Shown here piece by piece: positions 12,009 through 23,849 of a DNA stretch of 64,000 bases. Every line of letters begins with the position of its first letter. Within the stretch, counting starts at the first letter, position 1. Origin of the DNA: Emydura subglobosa. Its lineage: Eukaryota; Chordata; Testudines; Chelidae. Both the position numbers and the translations under genes were made by a program. The stretch is from NCBI GenBank assembly GCA_007922225.1, contig ML680053.1:12479036-12543035 (forward strand), written 5' to 3'. The notes under the pieces were generated by a model. That model had not been told where the DNA came from. It saw nothing but the letters and a program-made list of their open reading frames with translations, and made no database searches.

Positions 12009-12853
12009 TCAAGTGACCAGATAGCAAGCATGAAAAATCAGCACAGGAGGTGTGGGAGTAATAGTTGCTGTAGGCTAAAAGTTTAAAAAACTGAATGTTT
12101 GAGTTAATTACTTATTGCATTTTAAAAGCTGTATGGACTAATGTGTTGATGCCCAGGGTGGACATTTCAGGATGCCTGGCAGGATGCAAAGAGCTTTATT
12201 CTGCCTAGTAACAGTTAGAAAGGCGGGATACCTGCAGAGGTAGTGCTGAGTGCACAGCTTGGGGTCGTGTGCAAAGGCATCTAGAGCAGGAAAATCCCTG
12301 TTATCTGATTGGTTGGATATAACTGGAAAGAGAGTATATAAGGAAAAGCAACCTCAAGGGCTGTTGCTGTCCATCTGAGTGACAGCTGCATGCGTGCCCG
12401 TTAAGTTTATTGTTCCAGAGACAACAAGGGACCTAAGAAGAGGAAGGGAAAGCTGTCCAGTGTTCCTGAGGGGCCAAGATCATTGAACTTGTGGAGGACA
12501 AGGCATCTGGGGTGCCTTCATTCCTGATGCAGTCCAGCATCTTGGAGGATGAAGATAAATCGTAACGTTACTCTTAGTTAATTCGGGTTTATGTCCCTTG
12601 TGGATCCTGTTGCATATATATTTTTGTTTGACTTTAGAGGATTTTCAATAAATCTCATTGTTAAATCATTTGGGATCAACACCTTATTCCACCCCAGTGA
12701 CAGAAACGGGTGGGGTTCCAAATTCACACCACCAGAGCAGGGGTTTTCAGAGCCAAAGTAAAATTCTCCCTTCTTGGTCTAACAGTGCCTATATAAGATA
12801 TAGCCCCAAATATCAGGATTGTCCCTATAAAGTTGAGACATTTGGACACCCTG
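12009..12853. mobile_element. MITE C (tcagggtgaccagat ends) inserted in MITE B
   Basis: The left end tcaagtgaccagat (12009) and right end tttggacaccctga (to 12853) are inverted copies. The body resumes as gtgcctatataagata at 12786 after an insert that begins at 12065. Flanking bases tgtagat (left) and tatagac (right) may be a worn 7-8-bp target duplication, as expected for hAT-type elements. The family assignment is inferred from the ends. Confidence 0.55.
12065..12784 (+). mobile_element. LTR-like insert (probable solo LTR) inside MITE C
   Basis: About 715 bp interrupts MITE C. The flanking hexamers taatag (12059-12064) and taacag (12780-12785) differ at one base and look like a target duplication. 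Inside, in plus orientation, are an inverted CCAAT-like ctgattggttgg near 12306, a TATA-like gagtatataagg near 12331 and an AATAAA signal at about 12649, spaced as U3, R and U5 of a retroviral-type LTR. The termini are not clean TG..CA. An inner pair gtgttgat (12143) and atcaacac (12675) is an alternative boundary, but it is less consistent with the MITE C junctions. Confidence 0.55.
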
Positions 12854-13030
12854 ATATAGACGTTGAGGCTTGGGCTCATGCCTGGACCCTGGGACCCTTC
12901 TCCCTTTCAGGGTCACAGAGCTCAGGCTCCCGGCTGAGCCCCAATGTCTACACAGCAATTTTACATCCTTGCAGTCCAAGTTAGCTGACCCAGGCCAGCC
13001 GCAGTTGTTTAATTGTTGGGTAAATGTACC

Positions 13031-14734
13031 TCTAGTGGCCACAGATCTTCCTCATGACCCCAGTACAGTGACTTCTGGTGGCTTCACCCAAACCCTTGAA
13101 ATTATTCAGTTCCCAAAGTTACATGCATCTTATTATCAGTCAGTTTTCTAACACATTTCCACTAAACACTCTGCTTCCTCATTATTAGGAGATACTACAA
13201 TACAATCATGCATTCTATAGCATAACTGTCATTTTTAGCTGTCTATGTTTCCTACTGAAATCTCCCACAAAATCACAGCAGCTAAGAAGCCAACTTTTGT
13301 TACTGCTTTTATGTTTGGGGGCTTGAATAATAATATGTTATATTGCAAAATGTCCAAGTGTCACTGAATGGGTTGAGTTATTGTCTTGTCATGAATGCGA
13401 ATGGCATACCTTAAAAAATAATATTTTTACCTAGACCTGCTTCAGGTCCCAAAGATGCACTTTCATGCTGCCATTTATACAAGATTCTTGTGCTGAATGG
13501 TCTATGGGATTTATTAGCTTGAGCAGTTTTCTCATTAACATTCTCATGCACTCCTTCAAATGAATAGATGCAGTACTTCACAACACACTCCCCATTGTCT
13601 TTGAATAGAATGTGTGCCTTGCGGAAGAGAGCAGTAATCACTCCCAATTAAAACAGGAAGGCTTGTTAATTATTTCTTTTCCTGAAATCAGTGCAGGAAA
13701 ATGACTGATTAAAACTGAAGACATATTATGTCACCTACTGGAAGTGTTTCAGTTTTTAACTTTGTATTAACTAAACAAGATGCCAGCACAAACAAGAATC
13801 CCAGAACACTACTAAGTCACCTTTCTGTTTCCTTATTCTTTGATTGTCTGGGGTCAAAATGACCCCTGGCGTAACTCAGGAAAACCTAGGGGATTACTGT
13901 GCCTGCCACAGTTCAGGCAAAGCCTATCTCCCCACACCATCCTCAGCACCACCCCACTCACATGAAGAGGGTGGCCAGCAAATGGTATAGAGATGCTAGG
14001 GGAAGTTTTTAGCTAGCCCCTATAAGATAGCTTCTCTTCTAGCAGAGCCACAGCTAAGAATCTGTGCCATTATCACAATTGCTTCCTTTGTTCTTCCTCC
14101 TCACCCTTTTCTCCTTCCTTCACTTCACTTTTTCTTTCCATCTGTTTTATGGTTGTATTTGTTCCTCCATCATTCAGTGTCTGTCTCTCCCTCTGTTGTA
14201 TCACACAGTGTATGATATATCTCTGTTTGTTATGTCTTATTTCTCCACCATATCCTACTTCTGGTTTTCTCAAAGGGACTGAAGAACTGGATGAAAGCTT
14301 TTTTATTTTTAAAAAAGTTTCAAATAAAGATTTTATTGGCTTTAATCCACGTTCAGTTAAATGTGCATTTTACGATACAATACTTGGTACCATCTATGCA
14401 GACCACAAGAGTTATTTTTATGATAGTTACTATAAACATTTTGCAGGAGTTTGTAACCTAATTGTCATCACTGAATCCATGACAAAAAAAATGACATTAA
14501 GGGATTCAGTCTGGGAGCAAAAATTTGTTTTGATTACAAATTTTCAGGGAAGAAGAAAAAGGAAATCCCATTTGGCTCTTTTGAAGTTAGAAAAGATGGC
14601 ATACATTAGAGTCTTGCATATTATTTATTTATTATTTATATGACAACCAAAGCTGTGCTGGATAATCAACAGTCAGCTATGACAGCACCTTCCTTGTATA
14701 GTTTTGAATCTAAATAGACATCTTTGAGACAAGA
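13031..14734. other. Intronic sequence, nothing recognised
   Basis: The longest open frame is 14149-14643 (plus), compositionally like translated intron with no domain. I see no repeat family that I can name. Confidence 0.45.
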
Positions 14735-14945
14735 GAAGGATGGTTTGTGGGTATGGCACCAGCATGGGACTCAGAGGACCTAAATTCAAATGTGTGACCT
14801 TGAGCAAACCACTTCATGCTTTTAGTGTCTTAGTGTCCTTTCCCTAATTTACAGGGCTGTGGAAATGATACAATTCATTCATGTTTGTGATGCACTCAGT
14901 ACTATGGTGATGAGGACTATTATATATACCTATCTAGATACAAAA
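14735..14945 (-). repeat. MIR-type SINE (minus)
   Basis: The plus strand shows the MIR core in antisense order: actcagaggacctaaattc, then tgtgaccttgagcaaaccac, then cctaatttacagggctgtgg, then a tatggtgatgaggact tail. It is an ancient amniote tRNA-derived SINE, heavily diverged. Confidence 0.7.
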
Positions 14946-15479
14946 CAAAATGTTTTTCCCTATTGGAGACTTGATCCTGGAAACAGTGTTTCTTGAATAT
15001 CTGCTGGTCTTACTGCTGATGGTCTAAAGACCCAGAGATAATTTTTCTCGCTGTCACCCAAAAGATAGTGATGGAAGGATGGGAGTGAAGTTCAAGTCTA
15101 CACTACACAGTTTTCCTGGCATAGCTATCTGAGGGGGAGTGTGAAGAGAAGTGACACCTCCTAGTCAACATAGTTATTGTAATCTCTGATTTACGTGTTC
15201 CCAAATAGTAATTAAAAATGAGAAATAAAACTAAACAGAATTCTTTCAGGTTTGAGCCTAATTTAATTTAATGGAGGACTGTGAATGATATAATCAGGGA
15301 TAAAAATAAAATTGTATTTAGTATAAAATAGGTAGTTAAGAAAATAGGTCTTCCAATTAAACCATGCACTGCATTTATATTCACATTCTAAGATGAAATG
15401 ATGCATTTAAGGGGTGCTCAGTCCCTAAATGGGAATAGGTATACTCCTTTTTCTATCCGTACCTTGTTAGTGAATGGGA
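14946..15479. other. Intronic sequence, one possible MITE scrap
   Basis: About 15095-15185 (tctacactacacagttttcc to gtcaacatagttattg) resembles one end of a palindromic MITE. Nothing else was recognised. Confidence 0.35.
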
Positions 15480-15670
15480 GCACCTAATCTCGCTTGAACA
15501 CTGACGCTAAAAGTAATAGTGTAGACATTCCTGCTTGGGCTGGAGCCCAGGCTCTGAAATCCAGCAAGAGGGGTGGGTGTCCAGCCTGAGCAGGAATGTC
15601 TAGCACAAACCCTGCAAAGCCAAGTCAATCGACCCACACTGAGTCTCACTGCCACATTTTGTGTGTGTTT
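15480..15670. repeat. MITE B copy (palindromic GC-rich centre)
   Basis: The block from gtgtagacattcctgcttgg to ctgagcaggaatgtct folds on itself around gagcccaggctctg, the centre typical of MITE B at 11930-13030. The outer arms are worn. Confidence 0.5.
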
Positions 15671-16130
15671 TTTTGCAGTATACATGTACCCTCCATCTGA
15701 GCTCATTAGCTTGCCAAAAATTCAGCTGCCACAGCAAAAGGCACAATCTGAAAGAGCTTGTTTTTAAACTTGTGTCATCATGGGATATTCATTCACAAAT
15801 TGCTTATTTATCATCTGACATAGACTTCTGAAATAATTCTCAATTACTGTGCTTATTGTTTTTAGAGGACACTGGAATCACCGAAGATGTGTATAAGCAC
15901 AGAATCAAATGAGAACCACCAAAAGAAAAGGTGATTCATTACCATTGTATAACCCAACTACCCACGGATAGAACAAAATCCATGCTTAAAATTAGAATGC
16001 CCCAAATCATCAGTTCTACTACTCATGACAAATATGACAATTTCCTGCAATCTCATGGACAAACCTCACTGAATTAAGTTTATGTATTTTAGGAGTTCTT
16101 CATATTAAAACACAAATATTTATGTATTAT
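15671..16130. other. Intronic sequence, nothing recognised
   Basis: No supported feature. Confidence 0.4.
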
Positions 16131-16905
16131 TGTGGAATCATATTTAACATCTCTTGGGGGAGACATGATTAATGTAAATCCTGGAAAGTGTTATGAGCTT
16201 CAAAGGACTAGTTGAAACAATGTGAACTTTGAAAGTGAAGTGGGTTTCCCAGGAAATCTCTAGGGGGAGATGTATGCAAATGTATGTAAACCCTCCAATT
16301 ACACAAGAAGTCAGTCTTTTGAAGCTTCGCCCTGAGGAGGAGCCTGTTTGTCTGCTAATCACCTGTTATCTTAGGACAGCTCAAAGCCCCAAATTGTATA
16401 AAGAAGTGACTCTCAGATTCATTGGTGTGCATGTTCTGAGCCAAGGTGGTTGTGAACTCGTAAGTGCAGAAAAAACCCTTGGTGGGGTATAAAGGACTTT
16501 TCACCTGCCAAAGCCCTTGTTAGAGCTGTAGTGATTTCTGGTAAGGTTATTATCATCAGTGCCGGTTCTTACCATTGTTTTCAACATGTTTTCTTTGTAA
16601 TGCTTTCACCTTAAGAGTAAATGTGCTTGTTTAGAAAGAGTTCTAGGGTAACTTAACTGGGCAATTATGCTGTTTATAGCCTCTGAAGAAGGAAAGCAAA
16701 ACAGGCCTGCTGAGGCAGTCTTATTTGATGGGGAATTCATCATGTAAGCAGGGAACTATGCAGCCTGGAAATATCCCAGTCAGGAGCGGAAGAGACGTGT
16801 GTCTCTGCCCAAGAGAGGTGATGGCTGTGGAACTGGAATTTTGAGAGTGGGTGCCTTCGTGGACTATAGGGGGGAATCCAAGTGCAGTTGCCCTGAACTG
16901 TGACA
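16131..16905 (+). mobile_element. Probable solo LTR
   Basis: The unit starts tgtggaatca at 16131 and ends actgtgaca at 16905, a TG..CA pair. It has a TATA-like ttgtataaagaag near 16395 and a GC-richer downstream half with taagagtaaatgtgcttg near 16612 in the place of an R/U5 region. I saw no internal retroviral region or clear target duplication, so a decayed solo LTR is the best reading. Other repeat classes are not excluded. Confidence 0.4.
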
Positions 16906-17024
16906 CTGTTGTTATGGGGAAAAAAATCTAATTATTCCAATAGACATTAGGATGCACAGAAGACCTTATTGCAGGGGGCCTCAAACTTCTTTATAGGGTG
17001 AACCACATCTACATTGAAAAAATT

Positions 17025-17458
17025 AGAACTAGGTAGGAAAGGGTTTTCCTGCCCCAGGAGAATTTTTGAGGTTTCAAAATTTTTTACTGTCCTGCTTTGG
17101 GATTAGGAGATGAAATCTCAAAAATTTTCACTGACAACCTCATTTCCACCCCACCCAAAATTGGGCTTGATTTAAAACTATAAAAACAAAACATTTCACG
17201 TGTTGCTTCAGTTTTGACCTCTTAATATTTAACTAAAAATTAACTAAAATTTTACAACAAAAAGGTCCTTTTGAACCAGAAATTGAAATGTTTCATTCAA
17301 AAAGTGTCAGAACAGGACTATTCAACATTTTTTAAAAACATTTTTTTCAAAAAAAACCAATTTGTTGAAATCTAAACATTCGCTCATGAAATTTCAGTTT
17401 TGACAAATGGGCATTTTCCAGCAAAAATATCATAGAAAAATTCCTGACCACCTCTATA
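17025..17458. repeat. Family A repeat (copy)
   Basis: AT-rich with alternating tttcaaaa/aaatttc blocks, and a family end at aattcctgaccacctctat (about 17440-17458). Just upstream, about 16970-17010 (ggggcctcaaactt) may be a scrap of a hAT element. Confidence 0.5.
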
Positions 17459-18484
17459 TAAAATGGCCTCATAGATCACTACTTCTTCTGCTCATGATCA
17501 CATGGATGACCTCTCTTTCCATTCAAAATCACAGAACATCCACATGACAACCACAACAAATGTTGAACCAAAAGAGAATTTCAAATTCTTCTCTTTTCCA
17601 AATCATGTTTATTCCATATCCCAGCTAAATATCAGGGAGAGAACTGGAAAAATACTAGGCTATTTAATTATGTAAGAATGGATTATAAGAAAACTTAATT
17701 CTTGTTGCTTAGCCTTGCATTCTGAAAAGTCTGAAATAAGAAACACTTCTCATTATAAACTGTGCAAAGCGCATGAAAATAAAGCTTTTGATGGCAGAAT
17801 TTAAGTTCTTTGGGCCAGGGACTGGTTTCATTTTGTTCATCCTTGTACATCACTAAGCACTTTTAACAAATCAATGATAATAATTATAACCCTAGAACCT
17901 TTTACTGGCAGCGCTCAGATTGTAAAAATTGACCCAGCTGTCAACAAAAGTAGTATGGAAGCCCAGTACCAAAAAATGCAAACCAGATTCTGTCTTGTTT
18001 TACTATTACTTCAACAGGCAGAAGACAAACATACCATAATGTTCAACATTGAAGCAACTATTTAAAATGGAACTATGGAAAATTATTGAACAAGGAATTT
18101 CCCCTCTACAACCAGTATTGGTCTGGCATGAGATTCAAACACAGATTATTTCTGATCTCATTTCTTTCTCTAACCTAACACCTCAAGGCTACAGTACATA
18201 AGAAAGCTAAGCTGAATGGACAGTCTAACTTCTGTGACTATCTCACAAAACAAAAGCATTTTTTCATCTCTGAAAACTGGGTTGAGGTAAAAAGTGACGC
18301 AAATATAGGACAACCAGGATTTTTGCAACACATTTAACTCTAGATAGAGATAACTCATTGTTTCATGGCAGATTCTTTAATCAGCATTAGCCCAAGCACA
18401 GGGCATTTATTTCAATCGAATTGATTTTTGAATCACCACATATGCTAGGAAATCAAATTCAATGTAGAGGGTCACTTACTACAA
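17459..18484. other. Intronic sequence with one SINE-tail fragment
   Basis: About 17795-17880 (aagttctttgggccagggac to tgtacatcactaagcac) matches the tail of the amniote MIR-related repeat also seen at 37195-37290. The rest is unrecognised. Confidence 0.45.
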
Positions 18485-19500
18485 CGTAATTAAATACCTA
18501 TGTGTAGCAGCCAGGAGGTGTGGACTCCCTCAGAGATTGACAGCGAGGGAGAGCCAAGCCCCCACGGGGGGGAGGCAGAACCCAGAAGTCCACACCCACC
18601 TGACTGAAAGCAGAGAGGCAGGACAGGAAAGGGAAGTATAAAGGGCGGGCCTTCCAGCTCACTTAAGAGACAGCGGCCGAAGGAGAAGGACGTCTCTCCC
18701 TTGGTGCTGGGACTTGAGCTGACCACTGCACTGAGGAGAAGCTTCCAGGGCTGCCTACCGGCTGGATCACCAAGGACCTTCTGGAACTGCCTGAGCCCTG
18801 CGAGCCCGAGGAACTACCTGCCAGAGCTACCTCCCCGCTGTGAACCAGAGGAGATATCTTGGCCTTGTGACTTGGAGGAGCTGCCCGATGCTAGTGACAG
18901 CAAGGGCCTGCTGGGGCTGCCCCTCATTTTCTACCTAGAGGAGGGGAACTAACAGCCTGGACCAGAGGCATAGGAAGGGCACGGGAGGAAGTAGCCCAGG
19001 GACAGCCGACCTCAGTCTGGCTGCGCTCAAGCCGGAGCACTAGTCAGCGAGTTGTGGCTGGAGTCCCGCTGACCCACTGGCAGGACGCCCCACCACTGTT
19101 AGGGCCCTGGGCTGGGATGCGGTGGAGTTGGGTGGGCCTGCATCCCCCTCCCCCATCATCACCCCTCTCAGCCTGTGAAGCTCAATAGGCTATAGCCGGT
19201 CCACTGTGCCTGCCCTGCCCTGCCTAAGGGCTGGGCTATAGACTGTGTGATCTCCCTGCCTAAGGCTAGAGATGGCTCACAGTGCCTGCCCCACCCTGAC
19301 TGCAGGTCTGGGCCACAGACTGCTTGCCCGCCCCACCTGAGGGTTGGGGACCAGGGCTTTGCGGGTTGCCCAGCTAGGCTGAAGCTAATTAACCCCCTAT
19401 AGCTGAAGCATCCCTGCAGGATGCAGCTGCCGGGAGGTGTGGTCTCTCTTGGAGATTAACAGTGAGGGAGGGCCATGATCTCCCACCCACGCCGGGGATC
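18485..19500. repeat. GC-rich module with a ~930-bp direct repeat
   Basis: This 1-kb block is clearly GC-richer than its surroundings. Its first ~75 bases (ccaggaggtgtggactccc, gagattgacagcgagggag) return in altered form at about 19425-19500 (ccgggaggtgtggtctctc, gagattaacagtgagggag). A TATA-like gtataaagggcggg occurs at about 18636. It could be an LTR, or one full and one partial unit of a long tandem repeat. Open frames inside (18490-18726 minus, 18701-18952 plus) show no domain I know. Confidence 0.5.
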
Positions 19501-20690
19501 ATTTACAATATGGATATAGAAACATTTTTTAGTTCTAATATCTGGACAGTTGGTTAGGACACTAATTCTAAAATAAGGGATCGATTGTGCTCAAGATTTG
19601 CACCACAAATCTGACATCCTTGGAATCAGTTATTTAAAGGAGTGGCTGAGAGCAGTCTCTGCTATACCTGATTGATTCATATGTCCTCTCCTAAAAAGCA
19701 TGACTCTCCAGATCCACATGTTTTCCAGGGTTGTGATGGAGGATCCCCCAAAAGGGTTAGATGTGGGTAGAGATTAAACAATATGTACAAAGTCTTTCTG
19801 TGCTAATATCTGAAATAAGTAAACATGGAGCCTCTTTATTAAGCATTATTAATTATTATTATTTTTGCAACACGTAGGAGCCCTAATTATGGACTACAGC
19901 CTCACTGTGCTAGGTGCTGTACAAACAGAGAACAAAGAGACAATTCATGCCTCAAACAGCTTACACTCTGTGTATAAGAGTCTATAACAGGTGGAGACAA
20001 ACTGACAGGGCAGTACAAGGAAACAATAAGACAACATTGGCCAGCGTTGTGAGCAGTGATCTTGGTATACCAGCAACCTAACCATAGTCAAATGTTTGTA
20101 GGAGTCATGGAAAAGGAGCATTTTAAGTAGTGCTTTGAAGGAGGATAATGTGTTTGTTTTGTAGATTTTTATATGGAGCTTCTCCCAAGAGTGAGGAGCA
20201 GCACTAGAGAAAGCATTCTTAGCCTCTGAAGAAATTATACAACACTTATATATGCTAACAGAAAACAGTTACTTCATGAAGGTTACTTATTGTTATTTTG
20301 TGTGGCTTGGCACAGAATGAAGAGTCTGTCTTAACAGTCTACCTTAAAAATTTTGATATAGCAGTAGCCATCTTAGTGCTACTGTTTAGTTTATTGGTAT
20401 TTCTTGCAGCTGGTGTGTCTGATGCAAGAGCCTATTGAAGTGGCATAGTTACAGTGATGATGAGGACCACATCTCCAATGTGGCACAACCATAATGAAGT
20501 ATGGGCAATGCATACAGAAAAAAAAATAAGCAGCAGGGTAAAGACCAAATTCTTAGCTACAGAATTTTATAGCTACTGCATAGAAACCAATCTAATTTGC
20601 TGAAGTCAATGAGGTCCTCTGACTCTCAGTGAATGGCTCTTTTCAGAGTGCTTTACAGGAGCACTGCTTTTATCCAGAACACAGACTTCT
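19501..20690. repeat. Intron with an amniote MIR/L3-type SINE fragment
   Basis: About 19855-20010 carries the blocks ctgtgctaggtgctgtac, aaacagagaacaaagagaca and cagcttacactctgtg, the common tail module of amniote MIR-related repeats, in plus orientation. Related copies are at 44650-44885 and 56865-56945. The remainder of this stretch is unrecognised. Confidence 0.55.
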
Positions 20691-20940
20691 CGAGTGGGTG
20701 ATAATTTTTTGGGCAAAAGTTGTTTCCATTAAATAAAATGGCCTTTTTTCAAAAGTGAAATTTTGTACGGAAAATTGTTGACATTGTCAGGTTTTGGTAA
20801 CATGCACACACACAATGTGCACACACACACAATCCCCAAACTATTTTCCAGTGAAAAATAGCTCAGTTTTGAACACTTCAGAACAAAAAGTTCAGCATTT
20901 TTATAGAAATTTGTTTTCAATTTTTTTGATCACTGCTATA
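20691..20940. repeat. Family A repeat (copy) with a CA microsatellite
   Basis: AT-rich family A text ends at gatcactgctatag. A short (CA)n tract split by atgtg lies at about 20805-20831. Confidence 0.45.
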
Positions 20941-22539
20941 GATTATTTATGCAAATAGCTGTCTAAAACCTTGGTTTTTACTTAGTCAAAATTTATTTTC
21001 AAAAGCAAGCCTCTCAAAGAATGTCTTTCATCTATGTTAGTCTACAGAAAATTTTAGAAGATCTCTGGGCTTTCCCTGATGCTAAACATTCATATGTCAC
21101 CAACATATAGCTGTAAGACACTTAATAGTTTTGTGCAAGAATATGGATTTTGCTATACTAATCTGCAGGCAGAGTCCAAAGTAAGTATCAAATTAAAGCA
21201 AATGTATATAGGAATTGTGAGGCAACCTGTATCCCAGCAGAGCAATTTTGTTGTTTTATGAACACAGAAATATTTTGGCTCTGGGAACATCTAAAACATC
21301 CAAAGCTCTAGAAAGTCAATGCCAGGATTATTATCCCTGTCAGCTGATAAAAAGGCAGTAGGGGACGAGAAGCTAGGAGCAGAAGTGCAGAAACCAGGAA
21401 AAAAAATTATTCATAAATGTAACACTTCTTTTGAGACGGTATAAATTGTGATAGAATCATACTATTAGATCTTGTGCTTCCAGCACAAGCCAGGCCAGAA
21501 ACTCCCAAAGCTAGAAAGTTTTGAGGTCTGCTGATTTCCTCTGTGTCTGTGGGCAGAACATTCTGGTCCCATGGTGTTTTTAACTGTCAGTTCCTTTTCA
21601 AGAGAAAGGTAGAAATCACTAAGAGATGCCAATACATGCTTTCAAGTATGCAGGAAAGGTGAGCGAGTAGGCATGAATTTATTATTGCACATACCTTCTG
21701 GAAGAAGAATGAAAGGTAAATAATTCGCTCTCTCCAAAGTTAACAGTAAAAGAATCCCACCCTTGGGGACTTGGCTCTCAGGATCTTTCTAAGAACAATA
21801 ATCCACAGAGATTGACCATGAAGAAGTTGACATGCACCCATTTGCTAAGTGAACACTGTCAGAGTGTGGTTTGTTCCCCAAGAAGCATGTCTGCCACTTG
21901 AGTCTATAGAGACACTTCAACAATAAAGGTGGCAGGAAAGATGGACTCTTTACTCCAGGGTATACTTGATTCTGTAAAAGGGCTAGATTCAAGCCTGTTG
22001 AATGAAAGTTAAGGTTACAATGTAACAAAATCTTTGGCTTATCTTGGAAAGAAATAGTGCCTTTTCTCTGAAACCATGTGACTCAAGAGACTTATGATAT
22101 TGTCAGTACCAGCCTCACAGACAGGCAAACAGTTTCTTCTAAGTAATTTCTTCAGCTCAAGATGAGCTTTCCTGAGTTAGGTATGAGGCTTGCAGCTTGA
22201 ACAGCCAGCTGAAGGGAAAGGATACCTTGTTCCCACCCTGAGATGTCCGGGATCTTCAACATGATCAGTCTCCAATGTCTTTTAGGGGAAAACTGTGACC
22301 TTCCCATCTGTCAGAGAGGAAAGAGATAGCTAGAAAGATTCTAATACTCATCCATATTCAGCACACTTTGTGGGACTAGGGACCTCCAGATGTGGAAATA
22401 GTTTACCCCAGCTCCTATCAATTCCCCCAATCTGATGAAATAGAAAATCTGGGACACCTACTAGGATTATCTGACCCATAGCAGGGAGACTATCTCTCCT
22501 GGCTCAAAGAAAACTTAGTTTCTTCCTGCTAGTGGCTGA
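20941..22539. other. Intronic sequence, nothing recognised
   Basis: No supported feature. The far end may include the decayed upstream part of the L2 element that becomes recognisable at about 22540. Confidence 0.4.
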
Positions 22540-22982
22540 AGAAGAGGTATTAAGCTCAGTCAACCATGAAATGATAGGAGGACCTCCACCTCTAGTCCCC
22601 TCACTTGTGGAGTTCCATAAGGATCAGTTCTCTCTCCATTTCTTTTCAACATCTACATGCAGCCACTAAGTGAATTTGTCAGATGACATGGATTAACGTG
22701 CTAGTGGTATGCAGATGATACACAGCTCTACCTATTCTTCACCACATAAGACCACACCACTACCTTCAAGATGGCCCAATGCTTGGATGAAAATAGCTCT
22801 TGGATGTAGAATAGCTGGCTGAAGCTGCACCGGAGCAAGACAGAAGTGATGCTGGTGGGCAGAGGAAAGAATTTTAAAGACTTTGCAGCAACAGTGCAAT
22901 CTCTTTAGTTGAAGATACACATATAATTTGTCTATTTGGTATGTAGTCTAGGAATAGTCTTGGATTCCTCGCTGATGCTGCA
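22540..22982 (+). pseudogene. L2-clade LINE reverse transcriptase, left half
   Basis: With stops and shifts ignored, the plus strand gives an L2-type RT in order: a decayed NH.. motif near 22560, then the GVPQGSVLSPFLFNIYM-like region at about 22610-22665 (with a stop), then the catalytic YADDTQLYL at about 22708-22735, then SKTEVMLVG at about 22835-22860, then an LGIVLDSSL block at about 22950-22975. YADD is intact, but several stop codons interrupt the frame. The element continues at 26606 after a 3.6-kb insertion. The enzyme class copies LINE RNA at a nicked target. Confidence 0.85.
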
Positions 22983-23305
22983 TGTAATGCTGGCAGACCA
23001 GGTGCCACTCATGCCAAGGCCCCTAGGTCTCAAATGAACACCAACAAATACATAGCTAGAATCAGTCTGGCTGACCTATGTGTTAGTATTGTTAAAATAG
23101 GTTTTCAAATTATAAAAATGTGTTTAGACTTTAAGAAATACTTGTAAACTGCTGCATGCATTAATCTCACTTATAACGTCTGTATCCCATATTATAAGGG
23201 AACATTTAAGTCTTTGCTCTGTCACGGTAAATCACCGGACAGGAGAGAAGCATTAACAAGCATGAAATTCTGGTTTCCAACAGGAGGTACGATAGCTGGG
23301 GAGGT
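22983..23305 (+). repeat. Inverted LTR fragment of the Gypsy remnant
   Basis: From tgtaatgctggcagaccag this is a plus-strand copy of the first ~320 bp of the LTR whose minus-strand copy starts at 26605. Shared blocks include tggcagaccagg, aggtctcaaat, caaatacatagct, gttaaaata, gtgtttagactttaagaaat, gcatgcattaatctcactta and aggagag. Similarity fades after about 23305. The direct junction with L2 lies at 22982/22983. Confidence 0.8.
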
Positions 23306-23849
23306 GCCTTGCAGGGTCCTTTTAATCTCTTATGCTTCTGATATAGAGCATAACTCTGACAGTAATGTTTTTACACTCTCAAACGCGTGAGGCTAATAGA
23401 AATGGTGGAACCCCTCACAGGTTCTCTCCACTCCCAAGTGTCCAGCAAAGGGACAACCATGAGTTACCTGCAGCAATTCTGTCCTGCACTTATCAGGCAC
23501 AAGTACCTGTTTGCGAACCACATCTGGGGACTTCTTTCTTCCCTGTGAGATTCTCCTTGTACAACAAACCTCCCTCTAGAAAACCCTTACCCTTTCCTTC
23601 CCCAGACAGGGTATTATTCTGAGCCATATTTCCTCTCCTTGTCTGGGCCTCAGTAAACTCATTTTGAGTTACACTTAAGAGCAGACTCTGGCATAGCAAT
23701 GGAATCTCCAAATCCCTCCTTTGAGGTCAAATGGTTACCTTCAACAGACAAAGGACTAAAAGCATTTCCCTCCCCGTGCACCCTCCCAGCTGTCCATAGA
23801 CCAAACAGGTGAGTTAAAGCCATACTCTTTCTGGCTGGAGGTTATAACA

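Larger units (their letters stand above)
11930..13030. mobile_element. Palindromic MITE B, interrupted by MITE C and an LTR-like insert
   Basis: The outer arms 11930-12008 and about 12945-13030 are inverted relatives. The left arm has gacccgcgactggctcaggt with gtcagctgacttggactgca; the right arm carries the complementary cagtccaagttagctgaccc and aggccagccgcagt. The GC-rich palindromic centre of the family survives only on the right, at about 12854-12945. The element is cut at about 12008 by MITE C (12009-12853). Another copy of this family lies near 15480-15670. Confidence 0.65.

Noticed and set aside
12144..12681. LTR boundaries at the inner gtgttgat/atcaacac pair
   Set aside because: The MITE C sequence resumes only at 12786 and stops at 12064, so the insert must extend beyond this pair. 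The inner match is probably coincidental.
14149..14643. 164-codon plus-strand open frame
   Set aside because: Its composition matches translated AT-rich intron and no domain is recognisable. It lies within a GRM5 intron, and no splice or promoter context supports it.
20805..20831. CA microsatellite as a regulatory element
   Set aside because: Short and interrupted; ordinary simple repeat.
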